A stretch of DNA of 64,000 nucleotides from Tissierellia bacterium (GTDB taxonomy: Bacteria; Bacillota; Clostridia; Tissierellales; Sedimentibacteraceae): assembly GCA_012843025.1 (NCBI GenBank), contig DURT01000011.1:1-64000 (forward strand), in the 5' to 3' direction. How positions within the stretch are numbered: the first letter of the stretch is position 1; each line of letters opens with the position of its first letter. Position numbers and translations under genes: made by a program. Under the pieces are notes generated by a model. The model was given only the letters and a program-made list of their open reading frames with translations. It was not told the origin of the DNA and did not search any database. This document shows, one piece after another, positions 44,717 through 53,505 of this stretch.

Positions 44717-45376
44717 CTATTCTTCGTAGTAAGCTACTCCAAATTTTTCATTAAACACTAAATCTTTCAAAGGAATTCTAGGTCTTGGGTTGGGTATTCT
44801 TGCAGGTACTCCTATGGAAATAATAGCAAACAACTTATATTCATCGGTTATTTCGAAATATTCCTTCATTCTAAGCTCATCCCTAATATCAATACAGGGA
44901 GCAACTAACCAACATGCACCTAATCCAAGGCTTGTTACTGTCAAGAGCATGTTTTCAATAGCTGCAGATGTATCAAAGGGGGCATCCCAAACATCTTTTT
45001 TACCTAGCACTATTATGTTTATATCTGCTTCACTTACAAATGCAGAAACATTTCCGGAAGTCAATTTCTTATATGCTGCAATCTTCTTTTCTTCATCCTT
45101 AAGATCTTTAAATCTTTCCTGCATTTGCTTACTGAGAAACTCACCGGTGAATCTTCTTCCGCTACCATGTTTTCCCACGTAAGACAAGAAGTTTTTACTT
45201 TCCTGGTCCTTTACTACGATAAATCTCCATGGCTGTGCATTTTCTCCTGAAGGTGCTTGTCTTGCACTTTCCAAAATAAGTCTCAAATCTTCTTCCGTAA
45301 CCTTTTCATCAGTGTACTTTCTAATACTCCTGCGGTCTTTAATAACTTGAAAGAATGTGTCTTTTTTGTCTTGCAT
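44717..45376 (-). CDS. Nitroreductase family protein
   Basis: A 219-residue FMN-dependent nitroreductase: IKDRRSIRKYTDEKVTEEDL and SARQAPSGENAQPWRFIVV at the start, LGLGACWLVAP in the middle and ISIGVPARIPNPRPR near the end. It probably reduces nitro or other electron-poor substrates with NAD(P)H. AAGGAG lies before the ATG. It is the first gene downstream of the -24/-12 promoter at 45514. Confidence 0.9.
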   Translation of the reverse strand: MQDKKDTFFQVIKDRRSIRKYTDEKVTEEDLRLILESARQAPSGENAQPWRFIVVKDQESKNFLSYVGKHGSGRRFTGEFLSKQMQERFKDLKDEEKKIAAYKKLTSGNVSAFVSEADINIIVLGKKDVWDAPFDTSAAIENMLLTVTSLGLGACWLVAPCIDIRDELRMKEYFEITDEYKLFAIISIGVPARIPNPRPRIPLKDLVFNEKFGVAYYEE

Positions 45377-45513
45377 ACTGCACTCTCCTTTACATATTTT
45401 TATATCATCACATAATCTAAGGATTATGTAAACGTTTCCCGATTTGATATCGTTTTCCTGCCTTTCTGATTATTGGGTAAATTTCTGAGATTTTTACTTG
45501 CACCTATTTATTA

Positions 45514-45529
45514 TGCAAATTAAGTGCCA
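45514..45529 (-). promoter_or_regulatory. Sigma-54 (-24/-12) promoter
   Basis: On the minus strand TGGCACTTAATTTGCA fits the consensus TGGCAC-N5-TTGCA. It lies 138 bases before the nitroreductase gene. A palindrome ATTTCATTTTGAAAT at 45610-45624 upstream of it may be the activator site. Confidence 0.8.
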
Positions 45530-45609
45530 TACAAGGTTCATTTTTTTATAAAAATAAACCTTGAATTACAGCACTATATCGTGAATTAAAACTTAAGAAG
45601 TATATGTTT

Positions 45610-45624
45610 ATTTCATTTTGAAAT
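45610..45624. promoter_or_regulatory. Candidate activator-binding palindrome (UAS)
   Basis: ATTTCA-TTT-TGAAAT, about 80 bases upstream of the sigma-54 promoter at 45514-45529. The same TTTCA/TGAAA pattern recurs upstream of the second sigma-54 promoter. Confidence 0.5.
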
Positions 45625-45685
45625 AGAATTGTATTAAAAGTTGCATTTTAATCTTTAAAATTGAAAAGTTGTGTGAGAAAGTATA

Positions 45686-46732
45686 TTATAGTCTTGAAAT
45701 TTCATATTTATCCGCTATCTTATTTAATAATTCTACAACCTCGATGTCAATGGGAATTCCTTCCTTAATCCTCATATCCATCAAGTTGTGTTCAATCTCA
45801 CCAGCCATAAATATTTCGTTATCTCCCTTGGGAGGAAGAGCTTTAATTTTATTGATTACTTTATCTACGTTACTTTTATATAGGTTAGGCTCTATAAAAC
45901 TTGCAATATTTATTGCTACGAATACATGGCTGGTCTTAGCCGGACCGCTCATATCAGTAACTGTTTTAACTTCACCAGTCATGGCAGTATCCGTCAAAAT
46001 ACCTGTCAGTAAATCTATTATGAGAGATAATCCAGAGCCTTTAACGCCACCAATAGGAACTAAACTTCCTTTTAAGGCTTCATTTGGATCAGAGGTGGGA
46101 TTACCATCCTTATCCAGCCCCCAATCCATAGGCATTTCTTTATTTTGCAATGCATACATTCGGATTTTTCCTCTAGCTACTGTTGACATGGACATGTCTA
46201 ACACTATGGGCTTATTGTCTTTAGCTGGAACAGCAATAGTCAATGGATTTGTGCCAAGGAGGGGCGTCTTTGTTCCAAAAGGAGCGATTGCCGGTGAAGA
46301 ATTAGTAATTACTAGACCAATCATGTCCTTTTCCAATGCCATCATAGAGTAGTAGGATGCAACTCCGAAATGATTGGAATTCTTTACCGCTACCATTCCG
46401 ATACCATACAAACTTGCTATATCCATGGCCTTTTTCATAGCCTTGTAACCTGCAATTTGTCCCATACCATTATCTGCATCCAACAAAGAAACTGCCGCTG
46501 CCTGATTGTTGGTAAACTCCATGACAGCATTCTTGTTTATAAGACCTTTTTCCATCCTTTCAACGTAAGTAGGAAGCCTTACGATGCCATGGGAAGTAAT
46601 ATTTCTCATTTCCGCAAAAAGCAATGTGTCACTTATAATTTCAGCATCCCTTGAGTTAAAACCGGCTTTGATAAGGATGTTTATACAAAACTCATTCAGT
46701 ACATCAATATCATATAATATTGGTCTGTCCAC
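45686..46732 (-). CDS. Ldh2/YlbC-type malate/lactate dehydrogenase
   Basis: A 348-residue NAD(P)-dependent 2-hydroxyacid dehydrogenase of the malate/L-lactate/ureidoglycolate type. The conserved regions are SHGIVRLPTYVERMEKG, VAVKNSNHFGVASYY with the catalytic His, and GTNPLTIAVP. GTG start with GAGGTG upstream. It ends the fumarase/malic-enzyme operon, which favours malate as substrate. Confidence 0.88.
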   Translation of the reverse strand: MDRPILYDIDVLNEFCINILIKAGFNSRDAEIISDTLLFAEMRNITSHGIVRLPTYVERMEKGLINKNAVMEFTNNQAAAVSLLDADNGMGQIAGYKAMKKAMDIASLYGIGMVAVKNSNHFGVASYYSMMALEKDMIGLVITNSSPAIAPFGTKTPLLGTNPLTIAVPAKDNKPIVLDMSMSTVARGKIRMYALQNKEMPMDWGLDKDGNPTSDPNEALKGSLVPIGGVKGSGLSLIIDLLTGILTDTAMTGEVKTVTDMSGPAKTSHVFVAINIASFIEPNLYKSNVDKVINKIKALPPKGDNEIFMAGEIEHNLMDMRIKEGIPIDIEVVELLNKIADKYEISRL

Positions 46733-46761
46733 AATACCACCTCATTACACTGAATTTTATA

Positions 46762-47937
46762 TTACAGTTGTGCCACTCCCGTGTCTCTTGCGGTCTGTGC
46801 AACTGCCTTCGCAACAGCTGGTCTCACTCTTTCATCAAAAGGCATGGGTATAATATAGTCTTCTGTAAGTTCTTCATCAGAAATAAGTTGTGCCAAAGCT
46901 TCAGCTGCTGCTATTTTCATTTCTTCATTAATTGTTTTTGCCCTGACATCAAAGGCGCCTCTGAATATTCCAGGAAAGGCAAGTACATTGTTTATTTGGT
47001 TAGGATAGTCGCTTCTACCAGTACCAACAACTTTAGCTCCAGCCTTTTTAGCTAATTCTGGATCTATTTCAGGAACTGGATTAGCCATTGCAAATATTAT
47101 AGGATCCTTATTCATGCTTCTAACCATTTCTTCCGTAACTATATTTGCTTCCGACACACCTATAAATACGTCAGAACCTACAAGGGCATCGGCTAAAGTT
47201 CCTTGCTTATTATTTTTATTGGTAATCTCTGCTAATTCTTCTTTAGCCCAATTCATTCCTTTTTCTCTGCCCTTATAAATTATTCCTGTTCTATCTACAA
47301 GTAATAAATCCTTAACTCCTACATTAAGAATTATTTTTGCTATGGCAACACCTGCTGATCCAGCACCGTTAATTACCACAACCAAGTCTTCCATTTTTTT
47401 GCCTGTAACCCGCAGTGCATTCATTAATCCTGCCAAAGTTATTATTGCGGTACCGTGCTGATCATCATGGAAAACAGGAATTGATAGTCTTTCCTTAAGT
47501 TTATTTTCAATTTCAAAACATCTGGGAGCAGAAATATCCTCCAAGTTAATTCCCCCGAACACCGGCTCGATCATTTCTACTATTTTAACTATTTCATCTG
47601 GATCCTTTGTTTTAACACATATAGGAAAGGAATCCACACCACCGAACTCTTTAAATAAAACAGATTTTCCTTCCATAACTGGAATGGCCGCATAAGGTCC
47701 TATATCCCCTAGTCCCAGTACAGCGGAACCATCTGAAATTACCGCTACTAAGTTTCCTTTTGATGTATAGTCGTAAACAGCATTTACATCTTTATCTATT
47801 TCCTTGCAGGGTTCGGCAACACCAGGAGTGTAGGCTAAACTTAAACTTTCTTTATCCTTTACAGCTACCTTGCTCATTATATTTAATTTTCCCTGATTAT
47901 CCTTGTGTAATTTTAATGCACTATCTCTTAATGACAT
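46762..47937 (-). CDS. NAD(P)-dependent malic enzyme
   Basis: A 391-residue short-type malic enzyme that decarboxylates malate to pyruvate. YTPGVAEPC near the N-terminus, DDQHGTAIITLAGL, the nucleotide fold INGAGSAGVAIAKI and FAMANPVPEIDP are family motifs. AAGG upstream of the ATG. It lies 12 bases after the fumarase beta gene, completing a fumarate to pyruvate route. Confidence 0.94.
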   Translation of the reverse strand: MSLRDSALKLHKDNQGKLNIMSKVAVKDKESLSLAYTPGVAEPCKEIDKDVNAVYDYTSKGNLVAVISDGSAVLGLGDIGPYAAIPVMEGKSVLFKEFGGVDSFPICVKTKDPDEIVKIVEMIEPVFGGINLEDISAPRCFEIENKLKERLSIPVFHDDQHGTAIITLAGLMNALRVTGKKMEDLVVVINGAGSAGVAIAKIILNVGVKDLLLVDRTGIIYKGREKGMNWAKEELAEITNKNNKQGTLADALVGSDVFIGVSEANIVTEEMVRSMNKDPIIFAMANPVPEIDPELAKKAGAKVVGTGRSDYPNQINNVLAFPGIFRGAFDVRAKTINEEMKIAAAEALAQLISDEELTEDYIIPMPFDERVRPAVAKAVAQTARDTGVAQL

Positions 47938-47949
47938 ATCATACCTTCC

Positions 47950-48501
47950 TTATACTATTTTGTATTTTTCTTTACCTATTCTATACAGGTCATTACCTTC
48001 CCTGTCAATTACTACGGTAACCGGAAAATTTTCAACTCTTAATTTATATATTGCTTCTGCTCCTAAGTCGGGAAATGCTATTACTTCAGACTCTTTTATA
48101 GCTTCCGCAAGTAATGCTCCTGCTCCACCTATGGCAGCAAAATAAACACAGTTGTATTTTCTTATTGCATCTACTACCTCCTTATTCCTGAGTCCCTTTC
48201 CGATCATTCCTTTTAATCCATGTTTCATTAATAAGGGGGCATATGCATCCATTCTGCCGCTAGTAGTGGGACCTGCGGAACCAATTACCTGTCCTGGTTT
48301 TGCTGGGCAAGGGCCTACATGGTAAATAGTCTGATTTTCAATGTCCATGGGAAGTCTTTCTCCCTTTCTAATTAATTCCACCAACCTTTTATGAGCCGCA
48401 TCACGACCTGTATATATAATTCCGTTCAATAATACCCTGTCCCCTGCTTTAAGTTCATTTATTACTTCATCCGTTAAGGGAGTGTTTATTATTTTAGACA
48501 T
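47950..48501 (-). CDS. Fumarate hydratase class I, beta subunit
   Basis: A 183-residue C-terminal domain of the iron-sulfur fumarase/tartrate dehydratase: GDRVLLNGIIYTGRDAAHKRL, GPTTSGRMD and CVYFAAIGGAGAL. The start at 48501 follows AGGAGGTGG; the longer frame upstream lies in the alpha gene. Class I dehydratases of this type can also act on tartrate, but the malic enzyme next to it supports fumarate/malate. Confidence 0.93.
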   Translation of the reverse strand: MSKIINTPLTDEVINELKAGDRVLLNGIIYTGRDAAHKRLVELIRKGERLPMDIENQTIYHVGPCPAKPGQVIGSAGPTTSGRMDAYAPLLMKHGLKGMIGKGLRNKEVVDAIRKYNCVYFAAIGGAGALLAEAIKESEVIAFPDLGAEAIYKLRVENFPVTVVIDREGNDLYRIGKEKYKIV

Positions 48502-48511
48502 GTGCCACCTC

Positions 48512-49357
48512 CTAAATAATTGCTTCCTGATGCCTTGCCACATGGCACTGAATATTAATAGCAACAGGCATGCTTGCTATATGGGCCGGGAAAGTTTCAA
48601 TGTTTACCGCCAAAGCAGTAGTCCTTCCCCCAAATCCCTGAGGACCTATACCTAATTTATTAATTTCTTCAAGTAATTCTTTTTCCAACTTGGCTATCTC
48701 AGGATTAGGATTATGTTGGCCGACAGTCCTTAGCAAGGCTTCTTTAGCAATTAAGGTAGTTTTTTCTATGGTACCTCCTATACCTATTCCCACAATAATC
48801 GGAGGACAAGGATTTGAACCAGCCTTATCAACGGTATCAATAACAAATTTCTTTATTCCTTCCACTCCATCTGAAGGTTTAAGCATGGCTAAAGCACTCA
48901 TGTTCTCACTCCCGCCGCCCTTTGGTGCCAAAATGATCTTTACTTTATCCCCAGCTACTATCTTTGCATGTATTATTGCAGGAGTATTGTCCCCAGTATT
49001 TTTTCTTACAAGGAAGGGATCATCTACCGCTGACTTTCTCAAATATCCATTTTTGTATCCTCGCCTTACCCCTTCATTAATGGCCTCGTTTAAATCTCCT
49101 CCCGTTAATCGAACATCCTGACCTAATTCCAAAAAAATTACTGCAAGTCCTGTATCCTGACAAATAGGAACCTGGGTTCTTCTTGCTATTTCCTGATTTT
49201 TTAATATGTCTTGCAAAATTTCCTTCGCAAGGGGAGATTCCTCTTTTTTTAATGAATCCTGCAAAGCTTCTTTTACATCCTCAGGAAGATAATAATTCGA
49301 TTCTATACAGAGCCTTTCTATAACATTCGCTATTTCTTTGACATTTACTTCTCTCAT
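48512..49357 (-). CDS. Fumarate hydratase class I, alpha subunit
   Basis: A 281-residue subunit carrying the 4Fe-4S cluster. Cysteines stand in VPICQDTGLAV, SNPCPPIIVGIGIGG and INIQCHVARHQ, in the positions of the family; GGGSENMSALAML is another signature. The ATG at 49357 is chosen with AAGGA upstream. It is followed by the beta subunit after 10 bases. Confidence 0.94.
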   Translation of the reverse strand: MREVNVKEIANVIERLCIESNYYLPEDVKEALQDSLKKEESPLAKEILQDILKNQEIARRTQVPICQDTGLAVIFLELGQDVRLTGGDLNEAINEGVRRGYKNGYLRKSAVDDPFLVRKNTGDNTPAIIHAKIVAGDKVKIILAPKGGGSENMSALAMLKPSDGVEGIKKFVIDTVDKAGSNPCPPIIVGIGIGGTIEKTTLIAKEALLRTVGQHNPNPEIAKLEKELLEEINKLGIGPQGFGGRTTALAVNIETFPAHIASMPVAINIQCHVARHQEAII

Positions 49358-49432
49358 CTTCCCACATCCTTCCGGCATATATTAAATTATAACTCTCCCG
49401 TGCTTATATAATAAACACAGGAGAGGAAAAAA

Positions 49433-50344
49433 CTAGTCTGCTACTTGAGGGCTTCCTTCTCCGGCTTTCAATTGGATTGCTTCCGGATAGTATCTACGAA
49501 CCATTTCAATTACTATTGATGCCTGTCTTGCCATGTCTATTCCATTTTGAGCTGTTGTTAGTTGACCGTGACCACCAACACAAGAGTTACCGGTCTTTAG
49601 GTATACAGGTGCACAGCAACGAACCATTTCAGGTGCTTCATAAACACGGATAAATCCGCCTGATCCGGGAGGATTGTCTGTATGTAAATCTAGGGGTACA
49701 TCCACAGCCTGTCTTAAAGCTGCTAACATTGGAAGGGTTAGGTCTCTTACAGGGTTAATTGAGTCAGCTCCTAATCTTTCTAACAATTTAAAGCTTGCAG
49801 GATTTCCTTGTCCGTTGTGGGCAGAGTTTTTAAATTCCATGTCTGCAGGAAGTTCTCCAGCCTTTCTAGCTTCATTTAATACCCATAATAAACCTTCATC
49901 ATAAACTATAAGTCCTCTTATACCTGCTTCAGCAATACGTTTTGCATCTTCGATAGCTCTAGCAACTTGTTCCTGTCCTCTAAGTCTGTAAGCAATAACT
50001 CTTCCCTGTTCGCTCATACGAGTGGCACTAGTGTCGTAAGCTGCCCTAGGTCCTATGGAAATATTTAATCCTGCACCGTGAGCTTTACAAATTGCAGCAT
50101 ACTCTTTTAATTCTGAAAAGGTGTGGCGAAAAGCACCGTAAGTTTCATCAACTCTGTTAATTTGAATTCCCAATCTTTCTGCCTCTTCGATTAAAGCTTT
50201 GCAAGCTACAGCAGTATTAATAGTAGGAACTTCTATTCCGAAATGAGCTCCGCTGGGGAATCTTTTTTCGGAAGTAGGTAAATCATACGCATCACCTTTT
50301 GGTAATCCTATACTGGCTAAAAATTCTCTCGTTTTTTCCATCAT
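49433..50344 (-). CDS. TIM-barrel protein (U32-peptidase-like annotation), unknown role
   Basis: A 303-residue soluble protein with the alternation of a TIM barrel: VDETYGAFRHTFSELKEY, LNISIGPRAAYDT, GIRGLIVYDEGLLW, DSINPVRDLTLPML and VPLDLHTDNPPGSGGF. Relatives are, as far as I recall, loosely annotated as peptidases, but conserved Asp/His and Arg residues suggest a metal-dependent lyase or isomerase. First gene of the fumarase operon, 100 bases behind a sigma-54 promoter; it might make the fumarate or its precursor. Confidence 0.8.
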   Translation of the reverse strand: MMEKTREFLASIGLPKGDAYDLPTSEKRFPSGAHFGIEVPTINTAVACKALIEEAERLGIQINRVDETYGAFRHTFSELKEYAAICKAHGAGLNISIGPRAAYDTSATRMSEQGRVIAYRLRGQEQVARAIEDAKRIAEAGIRGLIVYDEGLLWVLNEARKAGELPADMEFKNSAHNGQGNPASFKLLERLGADSINPVRDLTLPMLAALRQAVDVPLDLHTDNPPGSGGFIRVYEAPEMVRCCAPVYLKTGNSCVGGHGQLTTAQNGIDMARQASIVIEMVRRYYPEAIQLKAGEGSPQVAD

Positions 50345-50446
50345 TTTTGGTAATCCTCCATAATCTTTTTAGTAGTAATCAAGCTTGAATTATAAATGCA
50401 TATGCCATTCCGGACTTGGCACTAATATTTATTTGAAAATATTTAG

Positions 50447-50462
50447 AGCAATTACCATGCCA
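50447..50462 (-). promoter_or_regulatory. Sigma-54 (-24/-12) promoter of the fumarase operon
   Basis: On the minus strand TGGCATGGTAATTGCT fits TGGCAC-N5-TTGCW with one change. It lies about 100 bases before the TIM-barrel gene. Confidence 0.75.
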
Positions 50463-50523
50463 ATTTCTTAAATAATTATAAAAAATATTTTCGAAAAAGA
50501 ATAAATAGTTTAATTTCAATCAT

Positions 50524-50606
50524 TTTCATATGAAATACTTTCATACTTTTGTGCAGATTATATATTTCAGGAGCCATCTTAGGTTTACATTCTTTTCAAT
50601 TTGAAA
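50524..50606. promoter_or_regulatory. Palindromes upstream of the sigma-54 promoter (candidate UAS)
   Basis: TTTCATATGAAA (50524-50535) and TTTCAATTTGAAA (50594-50606) are perfect palindromes 60-145 bases upstream of the -24/-12 element; more TTGAAA half-sites follow to 50637. The spacing suits sites for an enhancer-binding activator. Confidence 0.5.
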
Positions 50607-50729
50607 TGCTTGAAAACAATTTGAAAGAATTTTGAAATGTCCAATGATAATTTATTTTTAATATATATTGTAATAATTTTCTTTTTGTGTTAAATTAAAA
50701 GTATCTAAGCTTAAGGATTTTTTCTAAGA

Positions 50730-50787
50730 GCAAGGAGTAAATTTTATATTAAATTTATTATTCCTTGTCGTGCAAGGAATTTTTTTG
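50730..50787 (+). promoter_or_regulatory. Attenuator-like leader of the TM1266/ABC operon
   Basis: A terminator hairpin TTCCTTG (50761-50767), loop TCGTG, CAAGGAA (50773-50779) and seven T lies 14 bases before the TM1266 gene. The same TCCTTG can pair instead with CAAGGA at 50731-50736, extended by AAATTT pairing, which would prevent termination; it could also pair with the AAGGAG ribosome site at 50790. I recognise no known aptamer in the roughly 90 bases upstream. Confidence 0.6.
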
Positions 50788-50800
50788 TTAAGGAGTGTTT

Positions 50801-51073
50801 ATGGATAAAAGAATCGGCGTTATAGGCATCGTAATTGAAGATTTGACCAATATTTCAGAAGTCAACAACCTTCTTCATGAATATTCCGAAATAATTATTG
50901 GAAGAATGGGTGTTCCTTACAAGGAAAGAGGAGTTAATGTTATTTCCCTCATTGTTGACGGTACCACCGATCAAATAGGAGCTCTTAGCGGAAAATTAGG
51001 TAAGCTTAAAGGACTTAGCGTTAAAAGCGCTTTGTCAAAAAAATTAATAGGAGGCAAAAATGAAAAAAATTAG
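50801..51073 (+). CDS. TM1266-family iron-only hydrogenase system regulator
   Basis: A 90-residue ACT/ferredoxin-like protein: IGVIGIVIEDLTNISEVNNLLHEY, IIGRMGVPYKERGVNVISLIVDG, GALSGKLGKLKGLSVKSALSK. This is the TM1266 family found near hydrogenase maturation genes or ABC importers. Start is ATG at 50801 with AAGGAG 5 nt upstream. It overlaps the binding-protein gene by 14 bases and is co-expressed with it. Confidence 0.88.
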   Translation: MDKRIGVIGIVIEDLTNISEVNNLLHEYSEIIIGRMGVPYKERGVNVISLIVDGTTDQIGALSGKLGKLKGLSVKSALSKKLIGGKNEKN

Positions 51074-52097
51074 TTTATTATTAGTAATTGTCTTGGTATT
51101 AAGCTTATTTGCAGGCTGCAGCAATGAAACTCCGGATAATGGCTCTGAACCTGAAAACATCCCGGAAGAAGTGGTTGAACCTGAAGCTTCAGAATCCGAA
51201 GATAACGAGCCTGTTAATGTAACTATAGCAGGATTAAAAGGCCCTACTTCTATAGGTATGATTAAAATGATTGATGAAGTAGCTCTCAACAGCGATAAGT
51301 ACAAGGTGGAATATATTGCAGAAAGTGCACCAGATTCACTTACGGGCAAAATTATAAACGGTCAAATCCAAATATCTTCAGTACCAATAAATTTAGCATC
51401 TGTCTTATACAATAAAACAGAAGGTGCAGTACAAATAATGGCGGTTAATACCATAGGTAATTTATACATAGTAGGTAGCGAAGACATTAGTTCAGTAGAT
51501 GAATTAGAAGGTAAAACCTTGGCCATAAGTGCGAAAGGTTCCACCCCTGATTATGCCATGAACTATATTTTAAAACAAAAGGGTCTCGATGATAAAACAG
51601 AGCTAAATTATGTTTTAGACCATCCTACTTTAGCCCAATCGGTAATAGCAGAAGATACTAAGGTAGCATTGTTACCCCAGCCTTTCGTGACACAGGTTAT
51701 GATGAAAAACGAAAATGTTAAAATGTTAATAGATTTAAACGAATCCTGGAAAGGTGTAACAGCCGGAGAAAGCGAGTTAATTACAGGATGTATAATCGTA
51801 AATAAAGAGTTTGCTATGAACAACAAGGAGTTCGTTAGTAAATTTCTAAAAGAATACGAAGAGTCTGTAAACTGGGTTTTAGAAAATCCAAAGGATGCAT
51901 CCTTGTTAGTTGAAAAACATGAAATTATGCCCAGTGCACCCTTAGTTGAAAGAGCAATACCCTACTGCGGCATAACATTTAAAAAAGCTTCGGATATAAA
52001 AGAAAGTTTAAACAGCTTTTATAAAATCTTATTCGATTCTAACCCAGCCTCAATAGGAGGAAGTATGCCGGATGAAGAATTCTATTATACGGAATAA
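51060..52097 (+). CDS. ABC transporter substrate-binding lipoprotein (NMT1/SsuA-like)
   Basis: A 345-residue lipoprotein: signal peptide with lipobox LFAGC (Cys about 20), a Glu/Pro-rich linker to about 55, then a two-lobed binding domain (VTIAGLKGPTSIGMIKM, VDELEGKTLAISAKGSTPDY, ALLPQPFVTQV). Such proteins bind thiamine precursors, sulfonates or similar small organics; the GLKGPTSIGM form is common in TM1266-linked importers. AGGAGG lies 5 nt before the ATG. Confidence 0.9.
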   Translation: MKKISLLLVIVLVLSLFAGCSNETPDNGSEPENIPEEVVEPEASESEDNEPVNVTIAGLKGPTSIGMIKMIDEVALNSDKYKVEYIAESAPDSLTGKIINGQIQISSVPINLASVLYNKTEGAVQIMAVNTIGNLYIVGSEDISSVDELEGKTLAISAKGSTPDYAMNYILKQKGLDDKTELNYVLDHPTLAQSVIAEDTKVALLPQPFVTQVMMKNENVKMLIDLNESWKGVTAGESELITGCIIVNKEFAMNNKEFVSKFLKEYEESVNWVLENPKDASLLVEKHEIMPSAPLVERAIPYCGITFKKASDIKESLNSFYKILFDSNPASIGGSMPDEEFYYTE

Positions 52098-52815
52098 AAA
52101 CAAACTATTAATTATATTATTTTGGATATTAATATGGGAGGTACTATCTCTGATAGTTAATCAGGAGATTTATCTCCCATCTCCTACTAGTACCTTTTCT
52201 GCTCTTTTAAATCTTCTATGCGAAAAGGAAACGTATATTACTATTTTTTACAGCACCTACAGAACTTTGACAGGATTTTTCATTTCTTGCGCTACAGGAA
52301 TTATACTAGGATATATTTGCGGCATAAATAAGTTTTTTTACAATCTGTTAAATCCCTTGGTAGTAATTATTCGCACAATTCCGGTAATGTCTATAATAAT
52401 AATTGCAATTATGTGGTTCAGAGACACTAATGTTCCAATTTTTGTAGCTTTCCTTATGTGTTTCCCCATAATCTGGACTAATACGGTGACAGGAATAATT
52501 TCTACGGATATTAAAATTTTGCAAATGTGCCGTGTATATAAAATAAGGAAGATAAGAATTATTAAATCTGTATACTTTTACTCTGCTCTTCCCTATATAA
52601 AATCCGCCATGATTTCAGCCTTAGGAATAGGATGGAAAGTAACTTCTGCTGCTGAAGTACTAAGTCTTCCCAAATACTCCATAGGCCGTTTTTTGTATGA
52701 TTCAAAAGTATACCTTGAAATTCCAAGCTTATTCGCCTGGACAATAATTATAATATTTTTGAGTTTTATTTTCGAAAACCTATTAAAAGTATTATTTAAG
52801 GGGAGAGTAGTATGA
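52072..52815 (+). CDS. ABC transporter permease
   Basis: A 247-residue permease of the SsuC/TauC type with about six membrane helices; IYLPSPTSTFSALLNLL follows TM1 and the cytoplasmic coupling loop is MCRVYKIRKIRIIKSVYFYSALPY. It starts 26 bases inside the binding-protein gene and overlaps the ATPase gene by 4 bases, so all three are coupled. Confidence 0.9.
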   Translation: MKNSIIRNKNKLLIILFWILIWEVLSLIVNQEIYLPSPTSTFSALLNLLCEKETYITIFYSTYRTLTGFFISCATGIILGYICGINKFFYNLLNPLVVIIRTIPVMSIIIIAIMWFRDTNVPIFVAFLMCFPIIWTNTVTGIISTDIKILQMCRVYKIRKIRIIKSVYFYSALPYIKSAMISALGIGWKVTSAAEVLSLPKYSIGRFLYDSKVYLEIPSLFAWTIIIIFLSFIFENLLKVLFKGRVV

Positions 52816-53477
52816 TTAAACTTATAAACATTTCAAAGAAATATAATGATTTAGAATTGTTAAGAGATTTCAACATTTCTTTTGAAAGGAACAAAATAAC
52901 GTGTTTATTCGGTCCTTCCGGAGTGGGAAAGACAACAATAGCCAACATTGTAGCAGGAATAGTACCCATAGATAAGGGGCGGATAGAAGGGATTGAGAAT
53001 TCATTATTATCCTATGTATTTCAGGAACCACGTCTTCTCAATTGGTACAGTGTATACGATAACTTAGATTTCGTACTAAAAGATGTTTACCCTTCCGATA
53101 AAAGGGTAAGTATAATAAACAACTACCTAAGTATGGTTGAATTATTAGAATATAAAAATTTTAAGATCGATGCCCTTAGCGGTGGCATGGAACAAAGAGT
53201 ATCATTGGCAAGAGCCTTTGCCTATCCTTCCGACATACTTATAATGGATGAACCTTTTAAGGGACTCGATTATAAACTTAAACAGGAAATGATTTCTCTT
53301 TTCAAATCCATGTGGCAAAAAAGCAAGAGAACTGTAATATTTATAACTCACCAGGTAGATGAAGCTATAATTCTATCCCATACAATTTACAAGCTGAAAA
53401 ACAGACCCATTGATATAGTAAACAAAATAAATGTAAATAATAATATAGAAGAAATAAAAAATTTACTTTTAACTTAA
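52812..53477 (+). CDS. ABC transporter ATP-binding protein
   Basis: A 221-residue ATPase: Walker A GPSGVGKTT, Q-loop YVFQEPRLL, signature LSGGMEQRVSLARA, Walker B ILIMDEPFKGLD and switch His in FITHQVDEA. It completes the importer. AGGGGAG lies before the ATG. Confidence 0.92.
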   Translation: MIKLINISKKYNDLELLRDFNISFERNKITCLFGPSGVGKTTIANIVAGIVPIDKGRIEGIENSLLSYVFQEPRLLNWYSVYDNLDFVLKDVYPSDKRVSIINNYLSMVELLEYKNFKIDALSGGMEQRVSLARAFAYPSDILIMDEPFKGLDYKLKQEMISLFKSMWQKSKRTVIFITHQVDEAIILSHTIYKLKNRPIDIVNKINVNNNIEEIKNLLLT

Positions 53478-53505
53478 GCAATATTGTGAAATAAGGGGGT
53501 GCACC

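Noticed and set aside
45669..46352. A 227-codon open frame on the plus strand opposite the malate/lactate dehydrogenase gene
   Set aside because: It mirrors the codons of a clear enzyme gene, has no ribosome site and its product looks like nothing known; it is a shadow frame.
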